A stretch of 6,568 nt of DNA, from NCBI GenBank assembly GCA_964633145.1, contig CAZWFE010000073.1, positions 1-6,568 on the forward strand, in the 5' to 3' direction. The translations under genes were made by a program, and so were the position numbers. Shown in pieces: positions 1 through 6,568 of this stretch. The notes below the pieces were generated by a model. The model was not told the DNA's origin, did no database searches, and worked only from the letters and a program-made list of their open reading frames with translations. Within the stretch, counting starts at the first letter, position 1. Each line of letters opens with the position of its first letter. This DNA is from CAJXSD01 sp964633145. Its GTDB lineage: Bacteria; Pseudomonadota; Alphaproteobacteria; Rhodobacterales; Rhodobacteraceae.

Positions 1-1271
1 CCAAATTCGCCCGATTTTGGGATCTGTAACGGTATGCCAAAAACAGTGGCAATCAATTTCAACCAATACCGCGACGCGCTGCCGCCCCCGATGGCGATCA
101 AGTGGTCCAGTTGCGTATTGGTTGCAACCAAGGCTTGATAACTGTCGCGCAGGCCAAAGGCCACGCCCTCTAAAATCGCTTGGGTCATATCAGCGCATGT
201 GGTGGATTTGGCCAAACCTGTGAAACCACCGCGGATATCAGCATCGTTATGGGGTGTGCGTTCACCAGACAGATAGGGCATGAACCGGACGGGTGATGGC
301 GCATGCAACGCATCCCCCAGTGCGGCGGTCAGCGCTGCTGGCTTTTGATCGACAAGGCTGGAAAACCAATTCAAACTGTCGGTCGCCGACAACATAACAC
401 CCATTTGATACCAGCGCGCCGGCACAGCGTGACAAAACGTGTGAAGCGCTGTTTCCGGCGCCGGATGATATCCATCACGGGCGGCCAATACCACGCCAGA
501 CGTGCCAAGGGATACGAACCCCTGCCCTTCGTCCAGTGCACCGATGCCACAGGCAGCGGCGGCATTATCACCAGCACCGCCAGCAACAGTGACAGGGCCA
601 GACAGCCCCCATGCGTCGCGCAATTCGTGGCGCAACATGCCCGCCTGTTCTGATCCTTCGACCAAGGTGGGCATTTGTTCGCGGCGCATATGGCTTGCCT
701 CTAACAAATGATCGGACCACGCCCGCGCGCCCACATCCAGCCACGCGGTGCCCGCACTGTCGGACATATCGGCCACATATTCGCCAGTCAGGTAATAATT
801 CAGATAGGCCGCAGGCAATAAAACCTTGGCCACTTTGGCAAAAATTTCTGGTTCATTTCGGCGCACCCAATCCAATTTCGGCGCAGTAAATCCGGGGAAC
901 ACGATATTCCCTGACGCGGCACGCACGCCATCCATTGCGTCCAATTCAGCCGCCTCGGCATGGGCACGGGTATCGTTCCATAAAATGCAGGGCCGCAGCA
1001 CAGCGCCAGAGGCATCCAACAGCGTCGCACCATGCATGTGACCTGCAACACCAATGCCGCGCAGCCCACCAAAGGCGGGGCAGCTGGTACGCAATTCCCC
1101 TACCGCATCGTCAAACGCGCGCACCCAACAGGCTGGATCCTGTTCCGACCACCCCATCTGCGGATTTGACACTTGATAGGTCCGCTCAACCGCGGCAATC
1201 GGCTGCCCCTGATCGGACACCAACAACAGACGCAGCCCAGACGTCCCCAAATCAACCCCAAGATAAGCCAT
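1..1271 (-). CDS. xylB: Xylulokinase (FGGY carbohydrate kinase), C-terminus cut by window edge
   Basis: ATP-dependent kinase expected to phosphorylate D-xylulose to D-xylulose 5-phosphate in the cytoplasm, feeding the pentose phosphate pathway. The frame is open without interruption for 423 codons from ATG at 1271 down to the left edge. E. coli XylB has about 484 residues, so roughly 60 are missing. The N-terminus has the FGGY phosphate-binding start (VDLGTSG, Asp7), then GHMHGATLLD at 77-86 matching the E. coli substrate-site Met-His-Gly, LWNDTR near 97-102, MSDSAGTAWLDV near 169-180, the putative catalytic Asp235 in GGAGDNAAAACG, a GTSGV phosphate loop near 256-260, and SGERTPHND at 335-343. 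These motifs favour xylulokinase over ribulokinase or glycerol kinase. The start fits the family N-terminus, but the ribosome site (GGGGG at 1283-1279) is poor. It is transcribed divergently from the sox operon and would be the first gene of its own transcript; what follows it lies outside the window. Confidence 0.93.
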   Translation of the reverse strand, partial: MAYLGVDLGTSGLRLLLVSDQGQPIAAVERTYQVSNPQMGWSEQDPACWVRAFDDAVGELRTSCPAFGGLRGIGVAGHMHGATLLDASGAVLRPCILWNDTRAHAEAAELDAMDGVRAASGNIVFPGFTAPKLDWVRRNEPEIFAKVAKVLLPAAYLNYYLTGEYVADMSDSAGTAWLDVGARAWSDHLLEASHMRREQMPTLVEGSEQAGMLRHELRDAWGLSGPVTVAGGAGDNAAAACGIGALDEGQGFVSLGTSGVVLAARDGYHPAPETALHTFCHAVPARWYQMGVMLSATDSLNWFSSLVDQKPAALTAALGDALHAPSPVRFMPYLSGERTPHNDADIRGGFTGLAKSTTCADMTQAILEGVAFGLRDSYQALVATNTQLDHLIAIGGGSASRYWLKLIATVFGIPLQIPKSGEF

Positions 1272-1294
1272 ATGCGTGCCCCCAATAATCCAAT

Positions 1295-1312
1295 GGCCCA
1301 GAACATCGGGCC
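1295..1312 (-). other. Small GC hairpin in the presumed xylB leader
   Basis: A perfect 5-bp inverted repeat, GGCCC at 1295-1299 and GGGCC at 1308-1312, encloses an 8-base loop. It ends 24 bases upstream of the xylB start, so it would lie in the 5' leader if transcription starts further upstream. It overlaps part of the candidate xylB -10 region. There is no following T-run, so it does not look like a terminator. With only five pairs it may be chance or a minor leader structure. Confidence 0.25.
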
Positions 1313-1328
1313 TGCGTGAAACTGTCAA
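1300..1328 (-). promoter_or_regulatory. Candidate xylB promoter
   Basis: Read on the minus strand, a consensus -35 TTGACA sits at 1328-1323 and is followed 17 bases later by TGTTCT at 1305-1300, which matches only three of six positions of the -10 consensus. The placement, about 30 bases upstream of the xylB ATG, is plausible. The call rests mainly on the perfect -35 and the optimal spacing, so it is tentative. Confidence 0.3.
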
Positions 1329-1373
1329 TTTGCCAAGGATACCTTGACCAATGCGCAAGGGAAACCGCGAAAA

Positions 1374-1426
1374 TCCGACATTATGTCTGATTTGAACATG
1401 AATATGTCCGAATACAGCCATGACAT
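1374..1426. promoter_or_regulatory. Cluster of GACAT/ATGTC half-sites, probable operator for the divergent genes
   Basis: Positions 1374-1390 form a near-perfect palindrome, TCCGACATTATGTCTGA, with eight-base arms, one mismatched pair and a one-base centre. The right arm is repeated at 1403-1411 (TATGTCTGA against TATGTCCGA, 8 of 9 identical), exactly 21 bp downstream, about two helical turns. A diverged partner, TTGAACAT, lies at 1392-1399, and a further GACAT is at 1422-1426. The cluster sits about 45-97 bp upstream of the soxB start in the only region shared by the two divergent units, where a transcriptional regulator would bind. No convincing sigma-70 promoter for soxB could be placed: TTGACC at 1344-1349 has no good -10 partner. 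The regulator family cannot be assigned from the half-site. Confidence 0.5.
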
Positions 1427-1454
1427 CGCAACCAGATTATCAAAGTATGGCGTA

Positions 1455-1461
1455 AGAGGAG
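1455..1461 (+). promoter_or_regulatory. Ribosome binding site of soxB
   Basis: AGAGGAG is a strong Shine-Dalgarno match placed 9 bases before the ATG at 1471. It fixes the soxB start and is the best ribosome site in the window, as expected for the first gene of an operon. Confidence 0.8.
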
Positions 1462-1470
1462 TTTGATTCT

Positions 1471-2721
1471 ATGGCATATTCAGGATTTCGTGTAATCCGC
1501 GAAGCATTGACAGGACATCGTGGTTGGGGCCCCGCGTGGCGCGATGCGACACCAAAGGCACAGTACGATTATGTCATCATCGGCGGCGGCGGTCATGGCT
1601 TGGCAACAGCGTATTATCTGGCCAGTGTGTATAAACAATCGCGCATCGCCGTTGTGGAAAAGGGCTGGATTGGTGGCGGAAACGTAGGCCGCAATACCAC
1701 CATCATTCGATCAAATTATCTGTTGGATGGAAACGAACCCTTTTACGAATTTTCCCTAAAACTGTGGGAAGGCCTGGAACAGGACCTGAACTATAACGCC
1801 ATGGTCAGCCAGCGCGGAATTTTGAACTTGGTCCATACGGACGCGCAGCGCGACGCGTTTATTCGGCGGGGCAATGCTATGATCCTAAATGGGGCAGATG
1901 CGGAATTTTTGTCCACCGAACAGATCGTGGCAAAATATCCGTTTTTGAATGTTGATAATGCCCGTTTCCCAATCAAAGGCGGATTGGCCCAACATCGCGG
2001 TGGCACAGTGCGCCATGATGCGGTGGCATGGGGCTATGCCCGCGCTGCCGACAAATTGGGTGTGGACATTATTCAAAACTGCGAAGTTACCGGCCTGCGT
2101 ATCGAAAATGGCAAATGTCTGGGCGTGGACACAAATCGCGGATTTATTGGCGCAACCAAGGTTGCATCCTGCGTTGCAGGATCGTCATCGCGCATTATGC
2201 AAATGGCCGGCATGCGCCTGCCGATTGAATCGCATGTACTTCAGGCCTTTGTGTCCGAGGGATTAAAACCGATATTGCCGGGTGTGATCACCTTTGGCGC
2301 GGGGCATTTTTATTGCAGCCAATCCGACAAAGGTGGGCTGGTGTTCGGCGGCGATATTGACGGGTACAATTCCTATGCCCAACGTGGCAACCTACCCGTG
2401 ATCGAAGACGTCTGCGAAGGTGGCATGGCGATTTTCCCCAATCTGGGCCGCGCCCGCTTGCTGCGGTCATGGGGTGGTATTATGGATATGTCGATGGATG
2501 GATCACCCATCATCGATCGCACGCATATTGATGGGCTGTATTTCAATGGCGGCTGGTGCTACGGCGGGTTCAAAGCAACGCCCGCCTCTGGTTATGTCTA
2601 TGCGCATTTGCTGGCCACTGATACCCCGCACGAAACGGCCACAGCCTATCGATTGGATCGGTTCCATACCGGTCACATGATCGACGAAAAGGGCATGGGC
2701 AACCAACCCAACCTGCACTAA
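1471..2721 (+). CDS. soxB: Sarcosine oxidase-family subunit beta (flavoprotein, catalytic subunit)
   Basis: The beta subunit of heterotetrameric sarcosine oxidase carries out the amine oxidation, taking two electrons from an N-methyl amino acid into its flavins and reducing O2 to peroxide; it acts in the cytoplasm. The 416 residues match the family's usual 400-420. Visible elements are the FAD dinucleotide fold VIIGGGGHGLATAYYL (35-50), GGGNVGRNTTIIRSNY (68-83), RHDAVAW with His182 at the position that carries covalent FMN in Corynebacterium TSOX (His173 there, from memory), IIQNCEVTG (200-208), SQSDKGGLVFGGDID (283-297) and GGFKATP with Lys368 (365-371), equivalent to the active-site lysine of monomeric sarcosine oxidase. 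Oddities are GSSS at 237-240 where the canonical enzyme has GHSS, and NGGWCYGGFK where it has NCGWGTGGFK. The pocket-facing loop therefore differs and the true substrate may not be sarcosine. First gene of the soxBDAG operon. Confidence 0.92.
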   Translation: MAYSGFRVIREALTGHRGWGPAWRDATPKAQYDYVIIGGGGHGLATAYYLASVYKQSRIAVVEKGWIGGGNVGRNTTIIRSNYLLDGNEPFYEFSLKLWEGLEQDLNYNAMVSQRGILNLVHTDAQRDAFIRRGNAMILNGADAEFLSTEQIVAKYPFLNVDNARFPIKGGLAQHRGGTVRHDAVAWGYARAADKLGVDIIQNCEVTGLRIENGKCLGVDTNRGFIGATKVASCVAGSSSRIMQMAGMRLPIESHVLQAFVSEGLKPILPGVITFGAGHFYCSQSDKGGLVFGGDIDGYNSYAQRGNLPVIEDVCEGGMAIFPNLGRARLLRSWGGIMDMSMDGSPIIDRTHIDGLYFNGGWCYGGFKATPASGYVYAHLLATDTPHETATAYRLDRFHTGHMIDEKGMGNQPNLH

Positions 2722-2731
2722 CCCGCCAACC

Positions 2732-2737
2732 AAGGAT
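2732..2737 (+). promoter_or_regulatory. Ribosome binding site of soxD
   Basis: AAGGAT lies in the 23-bp gap after the soxB stop, 7 bases before the ATG at 2745. It supports that start and independent initiation within the shared transcript. Confidence 0.6.
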
Positions 2738-2744
2738 ACAGATC

Positions 2745-3044
2745 ATGATTATCAATCACCCCCTGCTTGGCCCACGTGACAGCAGCGAATTCATTTACAA
2801 AGGCGACGCAAACCTGATCAACCGCCCTGATTGGCAGAGTGACGATGCCTTGGACCAGTTCATCGACTATGGATATCTGCGTGATAACCCAGCCGGGGTG
2901 CACCGTGAATTATGGTATCATGAACAGGGGGATCGTTCGTGGCTGGTGGTCACACGCGATACAATCACCCATGAAATAACCAACGTGGAACTGGCCCGCG
3001 ATGTGGCCCGTAATCAGGGACAAAAACCGGGGCGCAACAAATGA
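2745..3044 (+). CDS. soxD: Sarcosine oxidase-family subunit delta, cysteine-free variant
   Basis: Small structural subunit of heterotetrameric sarcosine oxidase. In the characterised enzymes it holds one zinc ion through Cys6, Cys9, His59 and Cys63 (from memory of the Stenotrophomonas enzyme). The family is recognised here by xPLLGPRDSSEFIYKGDA near the start, YLRDNPAGVHRELWYH (44-59) and WLVVTRDTITHEI (66-78), and the 99-residue length is normal. The metal ligands are changed: the CPxCG motif reads HPLLG (His5, Leu8), His59 is kept, and the last cysteine is Asp63. The protein contains no cysteine at all. Either zinc is lost or a His5/His59/Asp63 site replaces it. The C-terminus is basic (QGQKPGRNK). 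It follows soxB by 23 bp and its stop overlaps the soxA start in ATGA, indicating translational coupling. Confidence 0.88.
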   Translation: MIINHPLLGPRDSSEFIYKGDANLINRPDWQSDDALDQFIDYGYLRDNPAGVHRELWYHEQGDRSWLVVTRDTITHEITNVELARDVARNQGQKPGRNK

Positions 3045-5992
3045 CACAACCAAATCGTTTATCCGGCGGACAAATCGATCGGACAAAATCCCTGAATTTC
3101 CAGTTTGATGGAAAAACATACACAGGCTTTGCAGGTGACACTTTGGCGTCGGCACTGTTGGCCAATGACGTACGTTTGATGGGTCGGTCATTCAAATATC
3201 ACCGCCCCCGTGGCCCCATGACCGCAGGGTCAGAGGAACCAAATGCCATCGTCGAATTGCGCACAGGTGCGGCCCAAGAACCCAACACACGCGCCACAAC
3301 TGCCGAATTGTTTGACGGATTGGTGGCCAAATCACAAAACCGCTGGCCATCGCTGGCCTTTGACGCAATGGCCATCAATGATCGGTTGTCAAATTTTCTG
3401 ACGGCAGGGTTTTATTACAAAACATTTATGTGGCCCGCCGCGTTTTGGGAAAAACTCTATGAACCGATCATTCGCAAAGCCGCAGGCTTGGGAACGCTAT
3501 CCCATGAACCTGACCCCGATTGCTATGACAAAGGGTTCCTGCATTGCGATGTTTTGGTCATTGGGGCAGGTCCAAGCGGACTGGCTGCAGCATTAACCGC
3601 CGGACGCGCCGGCGCCCAAGTCATCTTAGCGGACGAAGATTTCCGTATGGGCGGACGCCTGAACGCAGAAACCTTTGGCATTGGGGACCAATCGGCATCA
3701 GACTGGGCCGCGCAAATGGTTGCAGAATTGGCCAGTATGCCAAATGTGCGCCTGATGACGCGCACCACGGTCATGGGGGCCTATGACCACGGCATATATG
3801 GTCTGGTCGAACGGGTCACAGATCACCTGCCCCAATCCCCCACCGGCAAGCCACGCCAAATCCTGTGGCGCGTATATTCAAAACGCGCCATTTTGGCTGC
3901 GGGGGCCACAGAACGGCCCATCGTATTTGAAAACAATGACCGACCCGGAATAATGCTGGCCGCCAGCCTGCGCAGCTATGCCAACCGATGGGCGGTGACC
4001 CCTGCACACCAAGTGGCGGTGTTTACCAATAATGATGACGGTCACCGTACCGCGATTGACCTAGCTCAGCTTGGTCTTGAAACAACTGTTATTGACACCC
4101 GCGACACGGCCAAGAGTTTGGGCGATTACGAAACAATCGCAGGCGGCCAGATTGTTCAGACCCACGGCCGACTGGGCCTGAAATCCATCGATGTGCGCCT
4201 GACATCGGGTGGGACCCGCACAATCAATGTTGGTGCCTTGGGGGTCAGTGGTGGTTGGAATCCAAATGTACATTTGACCTGCCACCAACGGGGGCGCCCC
4301 GCTTGGGATGAAACGCTACACGCCTTTGTTCCTGCGGGGACATTGCCTGCGGGTATGACCGTGGCGGGGGCAGCCAATGGCCAGATGACCACACAAGGCG
4401 CGCTGGAAACAGGCATGCAAGCGGCGCAAAATGCCCTATCAGAACTGGGCTATGGATCGGCCTTGATTGACATTCCACAAACGCAGGACGCCCCTGTGAA
4501 CCTGACCCCATTTTGGCATGTCGCAAGCGCAAAACGCGCGTGGGTCGATCAACAAAATGATGTCACCGCCAAGGACGTCAAACTGGCGCATCAGGAAAAC
4601 TTTGTCTCGGTCGAACATTTGAAACGCTATACCACATTGGGCATGGCGACAGATCAGGGCAAAACATCCAATATGTCGGGTCTGGCCATCATGGCCGAAA
4701 TTGCGGGCAAATCCATCCCCGAGGTGGGCACAACCATGTTCCGCCCACCCTATACGCCTGTGGCACTGGGCGCCTTGGCCGGGCGCTCGCGCGATCGCGA
4801 TTTCCGCCCCTATCGTAAAACACCCAGCCACACGTGGGCCAGCGAACAGGGCGCCGTTTTCGTCGAAGTTGGCATGTGGCTGCGCGCGCAATGGTTCCCA
4901 AAACCGGGCGAAACCCATTGGCGTCAATCGGTCGACCGCGAAGTATTACAGACACGCAAATCCGTGGGGATCTGTGATGTCACAACCTTGGGCAAAATCG
5001 ACGTCCAAGGCCGCGATGCCGCTGCATTTTTGAACACAATCTACTGCAACGGATTTGCCAAATTACCGGTCGGCAAAACACGCTATGGCCTGATGCTGCG
5101 CGAAGACGGCATTGCCATGGATGACGGCACCGCCGCGCGGTTGGCCGAGGATCAATTTGTGGTCACCACTACCACGGCCAATGCAGTCAGTGTCTATCGC
5201 CATATGGAATTTGTGCGCCAATGCCTGTTCCCCGCTATGGATGTGCAACTGATTTCCACAACCGAAGCTTGGGCACAATATTCGGTGGCCGGTCCCAATG
5301 CGCGGAAATTGCTGCAAAAAATCGTGGATCCCGAATGTGATATTTCCAACGAAGCGTTCCCCTATATGGCCTGTGGTGACATCACTGTTTGCGGTGGGTT
5401 GCGCGGGCGATTGTTCCGCATTTCGTTTTCAGGCGAATTGGCCTATGAAATTGCGGTGCCAACGCGATATGGCGATGCTCTGATCCGGCGACTGGTTGAG
5501 GCAGGGCAAGAATTTGATGCCGTTGTTTACGGAACCGAAGCCTTAGGCGTGATGCGCATCGAAAAAGGCCACGCCGCAGGCAACGAATTAAACGGCACCA
5601 CTACCGCGTTGAATTTGGGTATGGGCAGAATGGTGTCCACCAAGAAAGACAGCATCGGCGCCACCCTGTCGACCCGTGACGGAATGAATGACCCGGACGC
5701 GCTGAAACTGGTGGGTCTGCGTCCTGTGGATCACACCAAACCGGTGCCCGCCGGATCGCACATTGTCACCAAGGGCGACCCAGTGGATGCCGCCCATGAT
5801 CAGGGATATGTGACATCGGCCTGTTATTCGCCAAATCTGGGCCACCACATTGCACTGGCCTTTGTCAAATCGGGTGACACAAGACTGGGCGAAGTTGTCC
5901 GGCTGGTCAGCCCCCTGACCGGTGTCGATCATGATGTCGAAATTGTATCCGCCCATTTCATTGATCCAGAGGGAGACCGTCTGCGTGCCTGA
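3041..5992 (+). CDS. soxA: Sarcosine oxidase-family subunit alpha (nucleotide-binding plus GcvT-like folate domain)
   Basis: Large subunit of the heterotetramer. It binds NAD and, through its C-terminal aminomethyltransferase-like half, uses tetrahydrofolate to capture the formaldehyde-level carbon as 5,10-methylene-THF. Its 983 residues match the family's 960-1000. In order: a small ferredoxin-like N-terminal domain with FAGDTLASALLAN and GRSFKYHRPRG (about 25-60); a Rossmann motif DVLVIGAGPSGLAAA (170-184) ending in an acidic ADED; ERPIVFENNDRPGIMLA and a second nucleotide-type segment near 323-355; the hallmark linker NDVTAKD (506-512) and KRYTTLGMATDQGKTSN from 528; then a GcvT fold from about 600 to 975, including GICDVTTLGKIDVQG and YGTEALGVMRIEKGH (830-844). 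ELNGTTTALNLGMG (849-862) departs a little from the canonical ELDGRTTADDLG. ATG overlaps the soxD stop; a weak GGGG at 3029-3032 suggests coupling rather than strong independent initiation. Confidence 0.93.
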   Translation: MTQPNRLSGGQIDRTKSLNFQFDGKTYTGFAGDTLASALLANDVRLMGRSFKYHRPRGPMTAGSEEPNAIVELRTGAAQEPNTRATTAELFDGLVAKSQNRWPSLAFDAMAINDRLSNFLTAGFYYKTFMWPAAFWEKLYEPIIRKAAGLGTLSHEPDPDCYDKGFLHCDVLVIGAGPSGLAAALTAGRAGAQVILADEDFRMGGRLNAETFGIGDQSASDWAAQMVAELASMPNVRLMTRTTVMGAYDHGIYGLVERVTDHLPQSPTGKPRQILWRVYSKRAILAAGATERPIVFENNDRPGIMLAASLRSYANRWAVTPAHQVAVFTNNDDGHRTAIDLAQLGLETTVIDTRDTAKSLGDYETIAGGQIVQTHGRLGLKSIDVRLTSGGTRTINVGALGVSGGWNPNVHLTCHQRGRPAWDETLHAFVPAGTLPAGMTVAGAANGQMTTQGALETGMQAAQNALSELGYGSALIDIPQTQDAPVNLTPFWHVASAKRAWVDQQNDVTAKDVKLAHQENFVSVEHLKRYTTLGMATDQGKTSNMSGLAIMAEIAGKSIPEVGTTMFRPPYTPVALGALAGRSRDRDFRPYRKTPSHTWASEQGAVFVEVGMWLRAQWFPKPGETHWRQSVDREVLQTRKSVGICDVTTLGKIDVQGRDAAAFLNTIYCNGFAKLPVGKTRYGLMLREDGIAMDDGTAARLAEDQFVVTTTTANAVSVYRHMEFVRQCLFPAMDVQLISTTEAWAQYSVAGPNARKLLQKIVDPECDISNEAFPYMACGDITVCGGLRGRLFRISFSGELAYEIAVPTRYGDALIRRLVEAGQEFDAVVYGTEALGVMRIEKGHAAGNELNGTTTALNLGMGRMVSTKKDSIGATLSTRDGMNDPDALKLVGLRPVDHTKPVPAGSHIVTKGDPVDAAHDQGYVTSACYSPNLGHHIALAFVKSGDTRLGEVVRLVSPLTGVDHDVEIVSAHFIDPEGDRLRA

Positions 5993-6545
5993 TTTAGCCC
6001 CCATCACCCCATTGGGAAATGCCCAACCGATCACCGAACAACATGGTCCTGTCACCCTGAGCGAAGTCGTCGATCGCGCCTATGCCAGCGTTGCAGCACG
6101 GCTGAACACAGGACCTGACGCAATGGCCAGTTTGGCGTATTTTCTGGGAACGCCCCTGCCCGATGTTGAACAGATTTCTGGCACCACACAACTGGCGTTT
6201 TGGATGGGGCCAGATCAATGGATGATCATTGCAGATTTTGCGACCCATGAAACAATTGCTGCTGAATTGGCGCAGCAGGCGCAGGGCAATTTCAGTGTGA
6301 CCGAACAAACAGATGCCTGGTGTCGGTTTGATCTGTCTGGTGCGCAGTTGGCGGATGTGTTTGAACGATTATGCCCTGTCAACATTCGCGCCAAATCCAA
6401 TGGCACGGCTGTGCGGACCACCATCGACCATCTGGGCTGTTTTGTGCTGATTTTTGATCCAAACCATATCGCAGTCATGGGGCCACGTTCGGCTGCAGGT
6501 TCCTTGCACCACGCATTGGTCACTGCGCTGCGGTCCGTATTTTAG
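5985..6545 (+). CDS. soxG: Sarcosine oxidase-family subunit gamma, GTG start
   Basis: Gamma subunit of the heterotetramer, a small partner with a GcvT-related fold that completes the complex. The predicted protein has 186 residues, close to the family's roughly 180-210. Family landmarks are LAFWMGPDQWMII (about 68-80), the strongly conserved TDAWCRFDLSGAQLADVFERLCPVN region (about 109-132), AVRTTIDHLGCFVLI (about 142-156) and a terminal MGPRSAAGSLHHALVTA. The GTG at 5985 is chosen because GAGGGAGA at 5969-5976 sits 8 bases upstream and the overlap with soxA is only 8 bp. The in-frame ATG at 5922 would give a 207-residue protein with 71 bp of overlap and no good ribosome site. It is the last sox gene in the window; no clear terminator follows before the right edge. 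Confidence 0.9.
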   Translation: MPDLAPITPLGNAQPITEQHGPVTLSEVVDRAYASVAARLNTGPDAMASLAYFLGTPLPDVEQISGTTQLAFWMGPDQWMIIADFATHETIAAELAQQAQGNFSVTEQTDAWCRFDLSGAQLADVFERLCPVNIRAKSNGTAVRTTIDHLGCFVLIFDPNHIAVMGPRSAAGSLHHALVTALRSVF

Positions 6546-6568
6546 CGGTTTTTTATGTGCTAGAAACC

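Noticed and set aside
303..889. Several open frames on the plus strand and in other minus frames across the xylB region
   Set aside because: They overlap a continuous, motif-rich xylB frame on the minus strand, and their translations are rich in Arg, Pro and Cys with no recognisable family features.
1..1271. Possible frameshift in xylB, because no single long start-to-stop frame lies inside the window
   Set aside because: Reading the minus strand codon by codon from 1271 to 1 shows an unbroken frame with all family motifs in order. The stop simply lies beyond the left edge.
4439..4927. A 162-codon antisense open frame inside soxA
   Set aside because: It is a shadow of the conserved soxA frame, with no ribosome site and no recognisable motif.
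5922..5984. ATG at 5922 as an upstream start for soxG
   Set aside because: It would overlap soxA by 71 bases without a good ribosome site, whereas GTG at 5985 has GAGGGAGA at the right distance and the usual short operon overlap.
5588..6055. A 155-codon antisense open frame across the soxA-soxG junction
   Set aside because: It lies opposite two well-supported coding frames and shows no family resemblance.
6546..6568. The T-run after soxG as an intrinsic terminator
   Set aside because: A run of six T is present after CGG, but there is no GC-rich stem before it within the soxG end or the tail, and the window stops too soon to judge.

Overview
The window looks like an alphaproteobacterial chromosome segment, most likely from the Rhodobacteraceae/Roseobacter group. 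This is inferred from the style of the heterotetrameric sarcosine oxidase proteins, the xylulokinase sequence and the moderate G+C with dense, tightly packed genes. The genus cannot be fixed from the sequence alone.

Layout. Positions 1-1271 (minus strand) hold most of a xylulokinase-type FGGY kinase (xylB) whose C-terminus runs off the left edge. A 199-bp divergent intergenic region (1272-1470) carries an unusual cluster of GACAT/ATGTC half-sites, a small GC hairpin ahead of xylB and a weak candidate xylB promoter. From 1471 to 6545 (plus strand) there is one compact operon in the order beta-delta-alpha-gamma (soxB, soxD, soxA, soxG), encoding a complete heterotetrameric sarcosine oxidase-family enzyme. 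The soxB-soxD gap is 23 bp, soxD and soxA share an ATGA, and soxA and soxG overlap by 8 bp, so the four are almost certainly co-transcribed and translationally coupled. The last 23 bases (6546-6568) show no gene and no convincing terminator. No RNA genes, insertion sequences or CRISPR arrays were seen, and there is no gene-free stretch above 300 bases.

How the genes work together. In the well-studied family, the beta subunit oxidises an N-methyl amino acid (sarcosine) with a covalent FMN and FAD. The alpha subunit carries a nucleotide-binding half and a C-terminal GcvT-like half that passes the one-carbon unit to tetrahydrofolate. Delta is a small zinc protein and gamma a structural/GcvT-related partner. 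This operon keeps the overall architecture, but delta has lost all three zinc cysteines and beta has changes in the substrate-pocket loop. It may therefore be a paralogous branch acting on a different secondary or tertiary amine. The real substrate cannot be read from the sequence. Whether the divergent sugar kinase is functionally tied to the oxidase is open; the two share the only regulatory region.
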